From an uncultured Bacteroidales bacterium (GTDB lineage: Bacteria; Bacteroidota; Bacteroidia; Bacteroidales; UBA932): a DNA stretch of 43,221 nt. Below are positions 1 through 7,584 of this stretch, piece after piece. How positions within the stretch are numbered: the first letter of the stretch is position 1; each line of letters starts with the position of its first letter. The translations under genes were made by a program, and so were the position numbers. The notes under the pieces are model-generated. The model did no database searches. It saw only the letters and a list, made by a program, of their open reading frames with translations, and had not been told where the DNA came from. Where the stretch lies: contig CAMJBH010000016.1 in the NCBI GenBank assembly GCA_946403855.1, forward strand, positions 1 to 43,221. Reading direction: 5' to 3'.

Positions 1-333
1 ACCGTGTCTCAGTTCCAATGTGGGGGACCTTCCTCTCAGAACCCCTAGACATCGTAGCCTTGGTGTGCCGTTACCACTCCAACTAGCTAATGTCTCGCGA
101 GCCTATCCGTATCCACCGAAGCTTTCAAACAAACCTCATGCGGGGTCTGTTGTTATGGGGTATTAGACGTCGTTTCCAACGCTTATCCCCCTGATACGGG
201 CAAGTTGCTCACGCGTTACGCACCCTTCCGCCGGTCGCCGACAGGTATTGCTACCCTCGCTGCCCCTCGACTTGCATGTGTTAAGCCTGCCGCTAGCGTT
301 CATCCTGAGCCAGGATCAAACTCTTCTTTGTAT
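1..333 (-). rRNA. rrs: 16S ribosomal RNA, 5' part (partial)
   Basis: Read on the minus strand, the segment begins with the universal 16S start (AGAGTTTGATCCTGGCTCAG at about 305-324) and continues through the V1-V2 region to the conserved ACTGAGACACGGT block at the window edge. About the first 330 nt of the gene are present; the rest lies beyond position 1. The 5' boundary is estimated from the usual few bases before AGAGTTTGATC. The sequence looks like Bacteroidota 16S, but I cannot name a genus from it. Confidence 0.97.
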
Positions 334-363
334 ATTATAATCTCTTGCTGATCCTGACATCTC

Positions 364-381
364 TTGATTCAAAAGAATCAA
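364..381 (-). other. Hairpin in the 16S leader
   Basis: TTGATTC and GAATCAA form a perfect 7-bp stem with an AAAA loop, about 30-50 nt upstream of the 16S 5' end and inside the predicted precursor leader. A role in rRNA leader folding or processing is inferred from location only. Confidence 0.5.
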
Positions 382-469
382 CGCTCTCGTTGTTCTCGGT
401 ACTTGCTTGTACTTATCTTTTCAATATTATCAATGAACTTTGTGATGTTGCTTCCTCAGAAGCGGGATG

Positions 470-500
470 CAAAGGTAGTAAGTTTTCTGAAAACCACAAA
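470..500 (-). promoter_or_regulatory. rRNA operon promoter
   Basis: On the minus strand TTTG (497-500) is followed by exactly 19 nt and then TACCTTTG (470-477). This fits the Bacteroidota primary-sigma promoter, -33 TTTG and -7 TAnnTTTG. Transcription would start a few bases downstream, giving an rRNA leader of roughly 130 nt. It is the best consensus promoter in the window and fires away from the gene at 563. Confidence 0.85.
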
Positions 501-548
501 TTTTTTTTAAATATTTTTTCAATTTTCGTCTCTTTCAAGCGTTTTAGC

Positions 549-556
549 TATCTTTG
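549..556 (+). promoter_or_regulatory. -7 promoter element abutting a start codon
   Basis: TATCTTTG at 549-556 matches TAnnTTTG and ends six bases before the ATG at 563. A weaker TTTTCG lies about 20 nt upstream as a possible -33. Because the start point of this promoter type falls only a few bases past the element, the transcript would have almost no 5' leader. Confidence 0.6.
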
Positions 557-562
557 CAGTCT

Positions 563-1291
563 ATGAGAACACTGTTCAAAGCATTCCTCGCAGCATTTAT
601 TTTGCTGGTTCCCAGTGTATCGGGGGCCAAAAATCCCTTTAAAGTTTCTGGTACTGCCACCCTACAAAGCGCTTATCTGTGGCGTGGCGAGAAAGTGTGC
701 GAGGTGAATTTCAACCCTGTTCTGGAGGCTTCCGTAGGAGGTTTCACCGCCCAGGCCTTTGCCTATCTGCCTTTCGACGGCAGCTACAAAGAGATCGACG
801 TCGATTTTTTCTACACGCTGGGACCTTGGCAGCTTCATGTGGCCGATTATTTCATCCGCTTCGCCTCCGACCCCGCGCAGGAAAACTTCTTCGATTTCCG
901 CAAGCAAAGCACTAATCATGTATTAGAAGGTATCCTGTGCTATGCCCCCAAGACCGTCCCGATAGAGGCCAAGTGGTTCACTTTCTTCTACGGCGACTGG
1001 ATTCCCGAGGCCGACGGCTCCCGCGGCAGGACTTCTTTTTCTTCATACCTTGAACTCATAGGGTATCACGATTTCGAGAAAGCCGGACGCGCATCCCTGG
1101 TGCTTGGCGCCAGCGTGCTCAAAGGCCCCTACACTGCATACACCAAAGATTTCGCCTTCATCCATACCGAGCTGCGCTACACCAACACCATCGACCTGGG
1201 AGCGGTCAAGCTCCCTCTCGGCGTGTCCTGGCTGCTGAACCCCTACGCCCGCCGTGTGTTCATGAACGCGAGCGTCGGCGTGAGTTTCTGA
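563..1291 (+). CDS. Putative outer-membrane beta-barrel protein
   Basis: A protein of 242 aa. Residues 1-21 form a signal peptide. The mature part alternates hydrophobic and polar residues, contains SAYLWRG near residue 37, and ends in aromatic F, as outer-membrane barrels do. The SxYxxRG motif near the N-terminus recalls the TorF / 'Gcw_chp' putative porin family, but this is only a resemblance. ATG 563 is preferred over the TTG at 554 because the TTG lies inside the -7 promoter element and the signal peptide begins at MRTLFKAF. The gene is divergent from the rRNA promoter, and its last 32 bp overlap the 3' end of the flippase gene on the other strand. The function is unknown. Confidence 0.75.
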   Translation: MRTLFKAFLAAFILLVPSVSGAKNPFKVSGTATLQSAYLWRGEKVCEVNFNPVLEASVGGFTAQAFAYLPFDGSYKEIDVDFFYTLGPWQLHVADYFIRFASDPAQENFFDFRKQSTNHVLEGILCYAPKTVPIEAKWFTFFYGDWIPEADGSRGRTSFSSYLELIGYHDFEKAGRASLVLGASVLKGPYTAYTKDFAFIHTELRYTNTIDLGAVKLPLGVSWLLNPYARRVFMNASVGVSF

Positions 1292-2741
1292 TCTGCCGCC
1301 ACGCTAGCGCAGCATACCCCAGCAGCAGGACGGTACCGCCGAGCATCTGCACCCATGGGGTGAGGCTGCCGCCGCACCAGCCGGGCAGCGACACGGCCAC
1401 GAAAATTACCGCCGCAAGCAGAGTAAAACCGCCGATGGCCTTCATGTCGTAGGGCACGGGATACTTGCCGCGGCCGATGAGCCAGCTCAGCAGCATGGCG
1501 GTGCCGTAACCGGCGAATCCTCCCCACGCGCAGGCCCAATAACCTATCCGGGGCACGAAAATGACGTTAACGGCAATCATGACGGCGGCTCCGATTGCGC
1601 TGATTACCGCTCCCCACCAGGTCTGGTCCGAGAGCTTGTACCAGAACGACAGGTTGAAGTACACCCCCATAAACACTTCCGCCATCATCACGATGGGCAC
1701 GACACCCAGACCCACCCAGTAGTCCGGCTGGATGAAGTGGCGCAGGATGGGCATGTAAACCACAACGGCCAGGAACGCCAGCAAGGTGAAAATAATGAAG
1801 TACTTCATGCCGTCGGCGAGCGTGTCGGGGCTGTCTTTGCTGCGGCTGCCGTTGAACACAATGGGCTCGTAGGCATAGCGGAATGCCTGCGTGAGCAGGG
1901 CCACGATCATCGCTATCTTGACGCAGGCGCCGTAGATGCCGAGCTGCACCTTGCCTTCGGGGCCAGGCATGAGGTAGGGGAACAGAATCTTGTCCGCCAC
2001 CTGGTTGAGTATTCCCACCAGGCTGAGCAGCAGCAGCGGCCAGGTGTAGCGCAAGAGCCTGCCTGCCAGAGCCTTGTCGAACTTGACCCCGAGACCGCGC
2101 AGTTCCGGGATGAAGCCCAGCATGACCAGCGACGTGCACGCCAGGTTGGCGAAGAAGATAAACCCGACGCCACCGTCGAAGTGCTGATACACCTGCTCCA
2201 GGCCCGGGTGCGAAGCGAACATGCCCGGAAGCACCAGGAAGATAAACAAGTTCAGAAGTATGTTCGGGATGATGAACGCGAACTTGAGGGCCATGAACTT
2301 GAGCGGCCGCCTGTCCAGCCGGAGCTTGGAGAACATGATGGCCTGGAAGGCATCCATGGCCACGATTACGGCCATGCAGCCCACGTACTCAGGGTGCGCC
2401 TCGTAGCCCATGGCTCCGGAGATGGGGCCCAGGAAAGCGAACACAAGGGCAAGGAACAGCAGTCCCACGGCTCCGACCATTTTGAGGGTGGTGCCGTACA
2501 CGCTGCGCGGGTCTTCTCCGTCTTTGTTGGAAAAACGGAACAGGGTGGTCTCCATGCCGAAGGTCAGCAAAGCCAGCAGCAGCGCCGTATAGGCGTAGAG
2601 ATTGGTGACAATGCCGTAGCCGCCGCTCTGCGCGGCTATTTTATAGGTATATAATGGAACCAGCAGGTAATTGAGAAACCTGCCTACTATACTGCTCAGG
2701 CCATATATGGCCGTATCTTTAGCGAGAGACTTAAGATTCAT
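1260..2741 (-). CDS. Polysaccharide / lipid-linked oligosaccharide flippase (MOP superfamily)
   Basis: A 493-aa polytopic membrane protein with about 12-14 hydrophobic segments. The opening, MNLKSLAKDTAIYGLSS, followed by a long run of membrane segments, is typical of Bacteroidota 'lipopolysaccharide biosynthesis protein' Wzx-like members of the MATE/MurJ superfamily. These flip lipid-linked sugars across the inner membrane. The C-terminus is basic (RNSRRRSRS). The start codon overlaps the stop of the upstream PIN toxin gene (ATGA at 2738-2741), so translation is probably coupled to it. The 3' end overlaps the convergent gene at 563-1291 by 32 bp. No glycosyltransferases are adjacent, so the substrate cannot be inferred. 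Confidence 0.85.
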   Translation of the reverse strand: MNLKSLAKDTAIYGLSSIVGRFLNYLLVPLYTYKIAAQSGGYGIVTNLYAYTALLLALLTFGMETTLFRFSNKDGEDPRSVYGTTLKMVGAVGLLFLALVFAFLGPISGAMGYEAHPEYVGCMAVIVAMDAFQAIMFSKLRLDRRPLKFMALKFAFIIPNILLNLFIFLVLPGMFASHPGLEQVYQHFDGGVGFIFFANLACTSLVMLGFIPELRGLGVKFDKALAGRLLRYTWPLLLLSLVGILNQVADKILFPYLMPGPEGKVQLGIYGACVKIAMIVALLTQAFRYAYEPIVFNGSRSKDSPDTLADGMKYFIIFTLLAFLAVVVYMPILRHFIQPDYWVGLGVVPIVMMAEVFMGVYFNLSFWYKLSDQTWWGAVISAIGAAVMIAVNVIFVPRIGYWACAWGGFAGYGTAMLLSWLIGRGKYPVPYDMKAIGGFTLLAAVIFVAVSLPGWCGGSLTPWVQMLGGTVLLLGYAALAWRQIRNSRRRSRS

Positions 2742-3166
2742 TGCCTGCGCATTTTATCTACGAACTGTTGCGGAGTGAGCAAGAGCATGGAAGTGCCGTA
2801 GTTTCCTCCAAGCAGCTGTTTATCATTGGTAACAAACACATCGCAACCCTCGGCTTCGGCACAGCACACCTGTACGGCATCCTCGAAATCCGGCAGGCCA
2901 GACCTGAGGGCACTGATTATTTCAAAAACCGTTATTGGACGGACGTTGACATGGTTTGAGAGCCATTGTGCAAAACTATCGATAACATCCCGTGACGTGC
3001 CCGATTTTGGGGCAATATAATAAGAATCCACAATACTCTGTGCAGTTACCACTGCTTCAATCCTATGAACCTTGACTTCCTCCATTATTATGCTTGACAA
3101 TTTCCAAGAAGGTCTGTTGTCATTAAGCACATCCAACAATATATTTGTATCGAGAAAAACTTTCAT
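2738..3166 (-). CDS. PIN-domain toxin (VapC-like)
   Basis: A 142-aa protein. MKVFLDTNILLD carries the first PIN acidic residue, D6, in the DTN motif. DFEDAVQ near residue 95 and TNDKQLL near residue 115 supply the later metal-binding acids. PIN proteins of this size are usually RNases serving as toxins. The start MKVFL (3166) is chosen over an upstream in-frame ATG (3244) because the PIN fold begins there and the ATG overlaps the antitoxin stop as ATGA. Its own stop overlaps the flippase start in the same way. The RNA target is unknown. Confidence 0.82.
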   Translation of the reverse strand: MKVFLDTNILLDVLNDNRPSWKLSSIIMEEVKVHRIEAVVTAQSIVDSYYIAPKSGTSRDVIDSFAQWLSNHVNVRPITVFEIISALRSGLPDFEDAVQVCCAEAEGCDVFVTNDKQLLGGNYGTSMLLLTPQQFVDKMRRQ

Positions 3167-3441
3167 ATTCCGTATTTCTCTACAAGATAAGCCAATTTGG
3201 GGTCTGCATCCAATTCTTCCCGGGAAGGCCGGACCATATGGCATTTGCCAAAAGCCTTAATCTCTTCCGAGATTTCATAATCTTCCGGAATCTTGGGGAA
3301 TACCAGCTCTGTGGATTTGTCGAGCACATGCTCTACATAGCTGTTGAACGAACGGTGCTCACGCCGTGCGTTGCGTTTGACTCTTTCATAAAGATCAGGT
3401 GAAAGCCTGATTGCTGTCTGTATGCGGTTTGGTGTTTCCAT
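3163..3441 (-). CDS. Ribbon-helix-helix-like antitoxin
   Basis: A 92-aa protein. The N-terminal part (IQTAIRLSPDLYERVKRNAR, then SFNSYVEHVLD) has the strand-helix-helix pattern of small RHH/Arc-type DNA binders. The acidic C-terminal half would be the toxin-neutralizing part. It directly precedes and overlaps the PIN gene by 4 bp, the usual antitoxin-first order. The promoter carries a near-perfect inverted repeat, consistent with autorepression. The RHH assignment is by pattern, not alignment. Confidence 0.72.
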   Translation of the reverse strand: METPNRIQTAIRLSPDLYERVKRNARREHRSFNSYVEHVLDKSTELVFPKIPEDYEISEEIKAFGKCHMVRPSREELDADPKLAYLVEKYGI

Positions 3442-3443
3442 AA

Positions 3444-3471
3444 TGATATCACTTTTTGCAAAGTTATATCA
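3444..3471 (-). promoter_or_regulatory. Promoter and candidate operator of the toxin-antitoxin genes
   Basis: On the minus strand TAACTTTG (3459-3466) fits the TAnnTTTG -7 element and lies 17 bp before the antitoxin ATG. It is nested in an imperfect inverted repeat: TGATATCAC at 3444-3452 and GTTATATCA at 3463-3471 match at 8 of 9 positions around a 10-bp spacer. An RHH antitoxin bound here would block RNA polymerase, so this is a plausible autoregulatory operator. Confidence 0.6.
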
Positions 3472-3511
3472 AAATAACTATAAAAACAACTGTATTCCAA
3501 GGCGATTAGAT

Positions 3512-3609
3512 TACTCCGGACGCTTTTAGCCCCTGGTGACATTGGCTCCCGAAAAGGGAGGGGACCCGCTTGCGGGGAGGATCACCAGGGGCTAAAAGCG
3601 TCCGGAGTA
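3512..3609. repeat. Perfect 28-bp inverted repeat with structured loop
   Basis: Arms 3512-3539 and 3582-3609 are exact reverse complements. The 42-nt loop holds two further small hairpins, CTCCC-GAAA-(A)GGGAG and CCCGC-TT-GCGGG, so the extruded form would be a cloverleaf. It lies just 3' of the GH20 stop and upstream of the antitoxin promoter. There is no T-tract on either side, so it is not a classic intrinsic terminator. Confidence 0.85.
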
Positions 3610-3612
3610 TGG

Positions 3613-5277
3613 CTATTTGTCCAGCCTGCGGTAGTTGTATCCCAGGAGGTCGAGAATGGGCAGCTCGTGCTCGGCGAGACTCTGCTTGAAGCGGGCAAAG
3701 TCTTTCTTCTCCGGCTTGCACCACTGGATCTCGGAAAGTGCCATCATACGGGGCAGCAGCATATATTCCAGATGCTCCGGAGTGGCGATGAATTCGGTCC
3801 AAAGGTTGCCCTGGACACCCAGGATATGATGCTGGGCACTCTCGGGGATATCGGTATAAGGCTCATAACCATACACTTTCTCGAGCGGCAGTGCGCGTTC
3901 GGGCTTGGTGGTTATGCCGTAAGGCTCCGACTCCAGGTCGGAAGACTGAGCGTAATCCAGGTAGCAGTAAGTGTTGGGAGACATGATGACGTCGTAACCC
4001 ATGGAGGCAGCCTTGATGCCGCCCTTGGTGCCGCGCCAGCTCATGACAGTTGCGCCCTCGGCCAGCTCGCCCTCCAGGATCTCGTCCCAGCCGATGATCT
4101 TCTTGCCCTTGGTGGCAAGGAACTTCTGCATGCGGGCGGTGACATAATTCTGCAGACGGGCCTCTGCGCTGGCCTTCTCGTCGCTCACCAGTCCAAGTTC
4201 CTTGATCTTGGCCTGGCAGTCGGGGTCGGTCTTCCACTCGTCACGGGGGCACTCGTCTCCGCCGATGTTGAAATACTCGCCGGGGAACAGGTCGGCAACC
4301 TCGTCGCACACATCTTCGAGGAACTTCATGGTGCTTTCCTTACCCACGTTGAGCACCTGCTTGGACACACCCCAGTAGGTCATGACCTCGTAGGGAGCGC
4401 TTCCGGCGCATCCGAATTCTGGATAAGAAGCAAGTGCAGCCACCATGTGCCCGGGCATATCGACCTCGGGAATGATGGTGATGCCGAACTCGGCAGCGTA
4501 GGCCACCATGTCGCGGATCTGCTCCTTGGTATAGTAACCGCCGTGGCGGATTCCGTCGTTGGAACCCCACTCACGCTTGATCATGGTGCCGTTGCGGAAG
4601 GCTCCTATCTCGGTGAGCTTGGGATACTTGTCAATCTCGATGCGCCAGCCCTGGTCTTCGGTAAGGTGCCAGTGCAGGCGGTTGAGCTTGAACATTGCCA
4701 TCACGTTCAGGATCTTCTTCACCTGGTCGGTGCTGAAGAAGTGACGGCAGCAGTCCAGAAGGATGCCGCGGTAGCCGAACCTCGGAGCGTCTTCGATCTG
4801 GCAGCAAGGCAGATACCATTTGGAGGCAGTGGACAGGTTGGTGCCGTAGATAGCCACCGGCAGCATCTGCTTGATGGTCTGCAGGGCATAGAAAAAGCCG
4901 TTGTAGTCCGATGCACGGACCACCGCGGCCTTCTTGCCTATGTTGATAATGTAGCCCTCGGGGGCCACGGTTTCGTCTTTTACGAAGCAAAGTCCCTTGA
5001 TTCCGCCGGATGCGGCAGTACGGGCCAGGCCTATAGGGCTGGCCACGGAGCTGGTCTTGCCTGTCACCAGGGTGAGCCTGTCGGCAAACTTGCGAACAAC
5101 CTTCACAGTGGCGGCGTCCAGGGCCGGGTCGCAGTTGATATTGACCCCTTTGACCTTGAAGCTGCCCTTGGCCATCTCGATCTTCTGCGGCGCCGGCATA
5201 ATGTCGGGAACCGCATTCTTGGCCATGCCGGAGCACACAGGTGCTATCATGGCGAGAATCAAGAGAATCCTTTTCAT
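3613..5277 (-). CDS. GH20 beta-N-acetylhexosaminidase
   Basis: A 554-aa exported protein with a signal peptide in residues 1-19. A GH20b-type N-terminal domain (about 25-160) precedes the catalytic barrel starting at FGYRGILLDCCRHFF (about 168). The family signature HWHLTEDQGWRIEI is at about 202-215. The catalytic Asp-Glu pair is in GGDE (D341-E342), where Glu is the acid/base and Asp orients the substrate N-acetyl group. The family releases terminal GlcNAc or GalNAc from glycoprotein glycans, chitin fragments or peptidoglycan by substrate-assisted catalysis. The ATG overlaps the stop of the succinate dehydrogenase cytochrome b gene by 4 bp (ATGA), an unusual partner. A long inverted repeat follows the stop codon. 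Confidence 0.93.
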   Translation of the reverse strand: MKRILLILAMIAPVCSGMAKNAVPDIMPAPQKIEMAKGSFKVKGVNINCDPALDAATVKVVRKFADRLTLVTGKTSSVASPIGLARTAASGGIKGLCFVKDETVAPEGYIINIGKKAAVVRASDYNGFFYALQTIKQMLPVAIYGTNLSTASKWYLPCCQIEDAPRFGYRGILLDCCRHFFSTDQVKKILNVMAMFKLNRLHWHLTEDQGWRIEIDKYPKLTEIGAFRNGTMIKREWGSNDGIRHGGYYTKEQIRDMVAYAAEFGITIIPEVDMPGHMVAALASYPEFGCAGSAPYEVMTYWGVSKQVLNVGKESTMKFLEDVCDEVADLFPGEYFNIGGDECPRDEWKTDPDCQAKIKELGLVSDEKASAEARLQNYVTARMQKFLATKGKKIIGWDEILEGELAEGATVMSWRGTKGGIKAASMGYDVIMSPNTYCYLDYAQSSDLESEPYGITTKPERALPLEKVYGYEPYTDIPESAQHHILGVQGNLWTEFIATPEHLEYMLLPRMMALSEIQWCKPEKKDFARFKQSLAEHELPILDLLGYNYRRLDK

Positions 5278-6002
5278 GCTATGAAGTTGTTAGCCTGAAG
5301 GAAGGCGTTGAAAGCAGCGGCGACGAACAGGAAGATGATAAGGGTTGCAACGATCACGCCGATGACTTTCAACCTCTTGAACCAGGTCTTGCCATTCCAG
5401 CCGACGGTCTGGAACATGCTCCAGAAACCGTGGAGAAGGTGCATGTAGATGGCTGCGAACCAAATCAGGTACCCGAGCAGGATCCACCATTTGCCGAAGG
5501 TGGCATTGAGAAGCAGGTATGGATTGTTCTCGAAGTTGCCTATGCCGAACATCTCCGGAAGCTGCATCTTGGCCCAGAAGTGGGAAAGGTGGAAGAACAG
5601 GATTCCGAGGATGACAAGCCCGAGCACGAACATGTTCCTTGCCGACCATGAATCTGCAGCGGCCTTGCTGCTGACCTCGTAGCGCTTGACGCCGCCGCGG
5701 GCCTTGATGTTCTGGTAGGTAAGCCAGCATCCGTAGCCGATATGCACCAGGATACCGAGTGCAAGTATGGGAACCATTATGTCAATGATAGGGAGAGACA
5801 TGAAGTCGCAACCAAGCTTGAACAGGCCGTCCCCTTCAGAGAATAAGACATCGTCGTTGGTAACTACGCCGTATTTGCCGGTGAATGAGTCAATTACGGA
5901 AAAGAAGTTGATGGTGCCGTGAAGCAGCAGGAAAATAATCAAAAAAGCACCGCTCACCGCCTGGATGAACTTCTTGCCGATAGAAGAGTTGAAAATGAAC
6001 AT
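5274..6002 (-). CDS. sdhC: Succinate dehydrogenase / fumarate reductase cytochrome b subunit
   Basis: A 242-aa protein with five likely transmembrane helices and several membrane-placed histidines (LLHGTINFF, LVHIGYGCW, FFHLSHFW, YMHLLHGFW). These fit the diheme cytochrome b that anchors the flavoprotein and iron-sulfur subunits in the inner membrane and exchanges electrons with menaquinone. MFIFNSSIGKKF is the usual start. The longer upstream frame begins before the promoter and is rejected. In Bacteroidota this gene normally leads sdhA and sdhB, but here the next gene is a GH20 enzyme, overlapped by 4 bp, and neither partner is in the window. Either they are encoded elsewhere or this is an extra copy. 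Confidence 0.9.
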   Translation of the reverse strand: MFIFNSSIGKKFIQAVSGAFLIIFLLLHGTINFFSVIDSFTGKYGVVTNDDVLFSEGDGLFKLGCDFMSLPIIDIMVPILALGILVHIGYGCWLTYQNIKARGGVKRYEVSSKAAADSWSARNMFVLGLVILGILFFHLSHFWAKMQLPEMFGIGNFENNPYLLLNATFGKWWILLGYLIWFAAIYMHLLHGFWSMFQTVGWNGKTWFKRLKVIGVIVATLIIFLFVAAAFNAFLQANNFIA

Positions 6003-6026
6003 AGGTTTATGGATTGTAAACAATTG

Positions 6027-6034
6027 CAAAATTA
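6027..6034 (-). promoter_or_regulatory. -7 element of the sdhC promoter
   Basis: TAATTTTG on the minus strand fits TAnnTTTG and lies 24 bp upstream of the sdhC start codon. A TTGG about 18-20 nt further upstream may act as the -33. The whole promoter sits in the 55-bp gap after the MG2-like gene, so sdhC and the GH20 gene probably form their own unit. Confidence 0.6.
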
Positions 6035-6057
6035 ATCTAAATCTTGCTAGTTTCCAA

Positions 6058-7584
6058 TTATCTTCTGAAGGTTTTTCGGAAATACACGGCCCTGCCGTCA
6101 TCTGTCAGGCCTTCTACGCTCAGGGTATAATAGGCGCCCTTTTCCGCGCCGGCACAGTCCAGCGACTTGCTTCCGCCCCCGGCGATGTTCTCGAGGGGAC
6201 TCCATAAAATGGTCTCGGCGCCCCTGAGGGCCACAGGGTAGCTGCACCCGCGGAAGCCATAGATGCGCACGTAATCGTCGAACAGCAGACCGGGCATGTT
6301 GCCCTTGAACGTGCGCAGGTTGACGACTCCGTCGAATTCCTTGCCGCCCATGCTGTATTTGTAGGGATAGACCTCAAGCACCTTCACAAGGGCCGGGTCG
6401 TAGCTTTCTATGAGGCTGCAGTCGGGAACCGGCACGCCGTCTATCATGACCGCCGCCTCGCCCCAGACAGGCGTCGCTTCCTTTACGCTGGTCTCAAGAA
6501 GCACGTATATGCGGACAGCTCCTGCCCTGCGGCGCATTTTCACCTGGGGCACAATCTCCACCAGCACTTCTTCCATGGTGGGGAAGCGGGTGTAGTCGTC
6601 CAGCACATAGGAAATGCACTCATGATTCATGAAAAAGTGCTCCTGATGCACCGGGAGCGACACCGAAAGCGTGTCTTCGGAGGCCCTGAGCCGCATTGCA
6701 GCGGTGCGGCGCAGAAGGTCGCTTTCCATGGCGCGGAACAGCTCCAGCTTGGGCAGGCCTTCGGCAGGAGGGCAGCGGAACGGCGAGTCCAGGGTGACAT
6801 AGCAGTCTTTGCCCTTGTCGGCACCGACGGGAATGCACACCAGGTCCACGTTCCCGAAAATATTCTCGGTGGGGATTTGGAAGCTGCCGTCGGGGGCGAC
6901 CTCTGCCTGATAGCAGTCGGTCTTGGATCCGGGCACGGCCAGCAAGACCCTCGTAGCGCATGCGGCGTCGGCGCCGAGCACCCTGCCGCTTATCGTCTCG
7001 CCTAAGCCCCCGGCCCCGGAGTCAAGCGCTTTGAATGATGCTATCGAAGCCCTTCCGGCGCCCTGCAGGGAATCTTCCCTGTAGAGGGATATGCACACGG
7101 AGGCAAGGCTGCCGGATGTATTGTGGACGACTATGGAATCTCCTTGAATATCAGCGGCTATGCCATATCCGCTCTGGGAAGCCACAATTCCAGCGGAACT
7201 GCGTTCCACCACCTCCACTCCGTCTTTGACCCTGTCTGTGCCGAGGGTGTTGAATACCGAAATGACGGGGCCGGCGGAAGGGTCGGGCTCGCTCCCGGGG
7301 ACGTAAGCCACGAGCCTGTAGTTGCCCGTGGGCGTGTCGAAAGGAATCTCCAGCGTGCCGGCTCCGCGCCCTTTTTCGAGGGCGATACGGGTCCTGGCGG
7401 CACTCCCTTCGGTGCTGACAAGCTCTACATAGGACACAGGAGGCCCCGGCTTGCAAAAGGCGGAACACCCTATCACGTCTCCGGCCACGTAGCATGATTT
7501 GTCAGACGCCACATAGACCCCCTGCGCGGCTGCCGAAACCGCGGCGAGAGCCAGGACTAATGTAAACAGCAGTCTTCTCATCAT
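6058..7584 (-). CDS. Exported MG2-domain-like protein of a TonB receptor operon
   Basis: A 508-aa protein with a cleavable signal peptide (about 1-20, ending AAAQG). The following region (VYVASDKSCYVAGDVIGCSAFC, then GNYRLVAYVP) resembles the MG2 domain of alpha-2-macroglobulin-like proteins common beside Bacteroidota TonB receptors. The C-terminal third (DDYTRFPTMEEVLVEIVP, later FDGVVNLRTFKGN) looks like the degenerate plug-like ending of these proteins. The start lies in an ATGATGA overlap with the DUF4249 gene; ATG 7584 gives the overlap and 7581 is equally readable. It is the last gene of a three-gene unit. No enzymatic motif is seen, and a role as periplasmic or surface accessory to the receptor is inferred from context. 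Confidence 0.72.
   Translation of the reverse strand: MMRRLLFTLVLALAAVSAAAQGVYVASDKSCYVAGDVIGCSAFCKPGPPVSYVELVSTEGSAARTRIALEKGRGAGTLEIPFDTPTGNYRLVAYVPGSEPDPSAGPVISVFNTLGTDRVKDGVEVVERSSAGIVASQSGYGIAADIQGDSIVVHNTSGSLASVCISLYREDSLQGAGRASIASFKALDSGAGGLGETISGRVLGADAACATRVLLAVPGSKTDCYQAEVAPDGSFQIPTENIFGNVDLVCIPVGADKGKDCYVTLDSPFRCPPAEGLPKLELFRAMESDLLRRTAAMRLRASEDTLSVSLPVHQEHFFMNHECISYVLDDYTRFPTMEEVLVEIVPQVKMRRRAGAVRIYVLLETSVKEATPVWGEAAVMIDGVPVPDCSLIESYDPALVKVLEVYPYKYSMGGKEFDGVVNLRTFKGNMPGLLFDDYVRIYGFRGCSYPVALRGAETILWSPLENIAGGGSKSLDCAGAEKGAYYTLSVEGLTDDGRAVYFRKTFRR

Noticed and set aside
345..566. Open frame of 73 codons on the plus strand
   Set aside because: It lies in the rRNA leader and promoter region opposite to rRNA transcription; composition is that of A/T-rich non-coding DNA.
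3512..3609. Reading the inverted repeat as an intrinsic terminator for GH20
   Set aside because: The stem is long with a 42-nt loop, and no run of T follows on the minus strand; kept as a repeat of unknown role.
3667..5298. Open frame of 543 codons on the plus strand
   Set aside because: It lies antisense to the GH20 gene, which has clear catalytic motifs; the shadow protein has no recognizable family.
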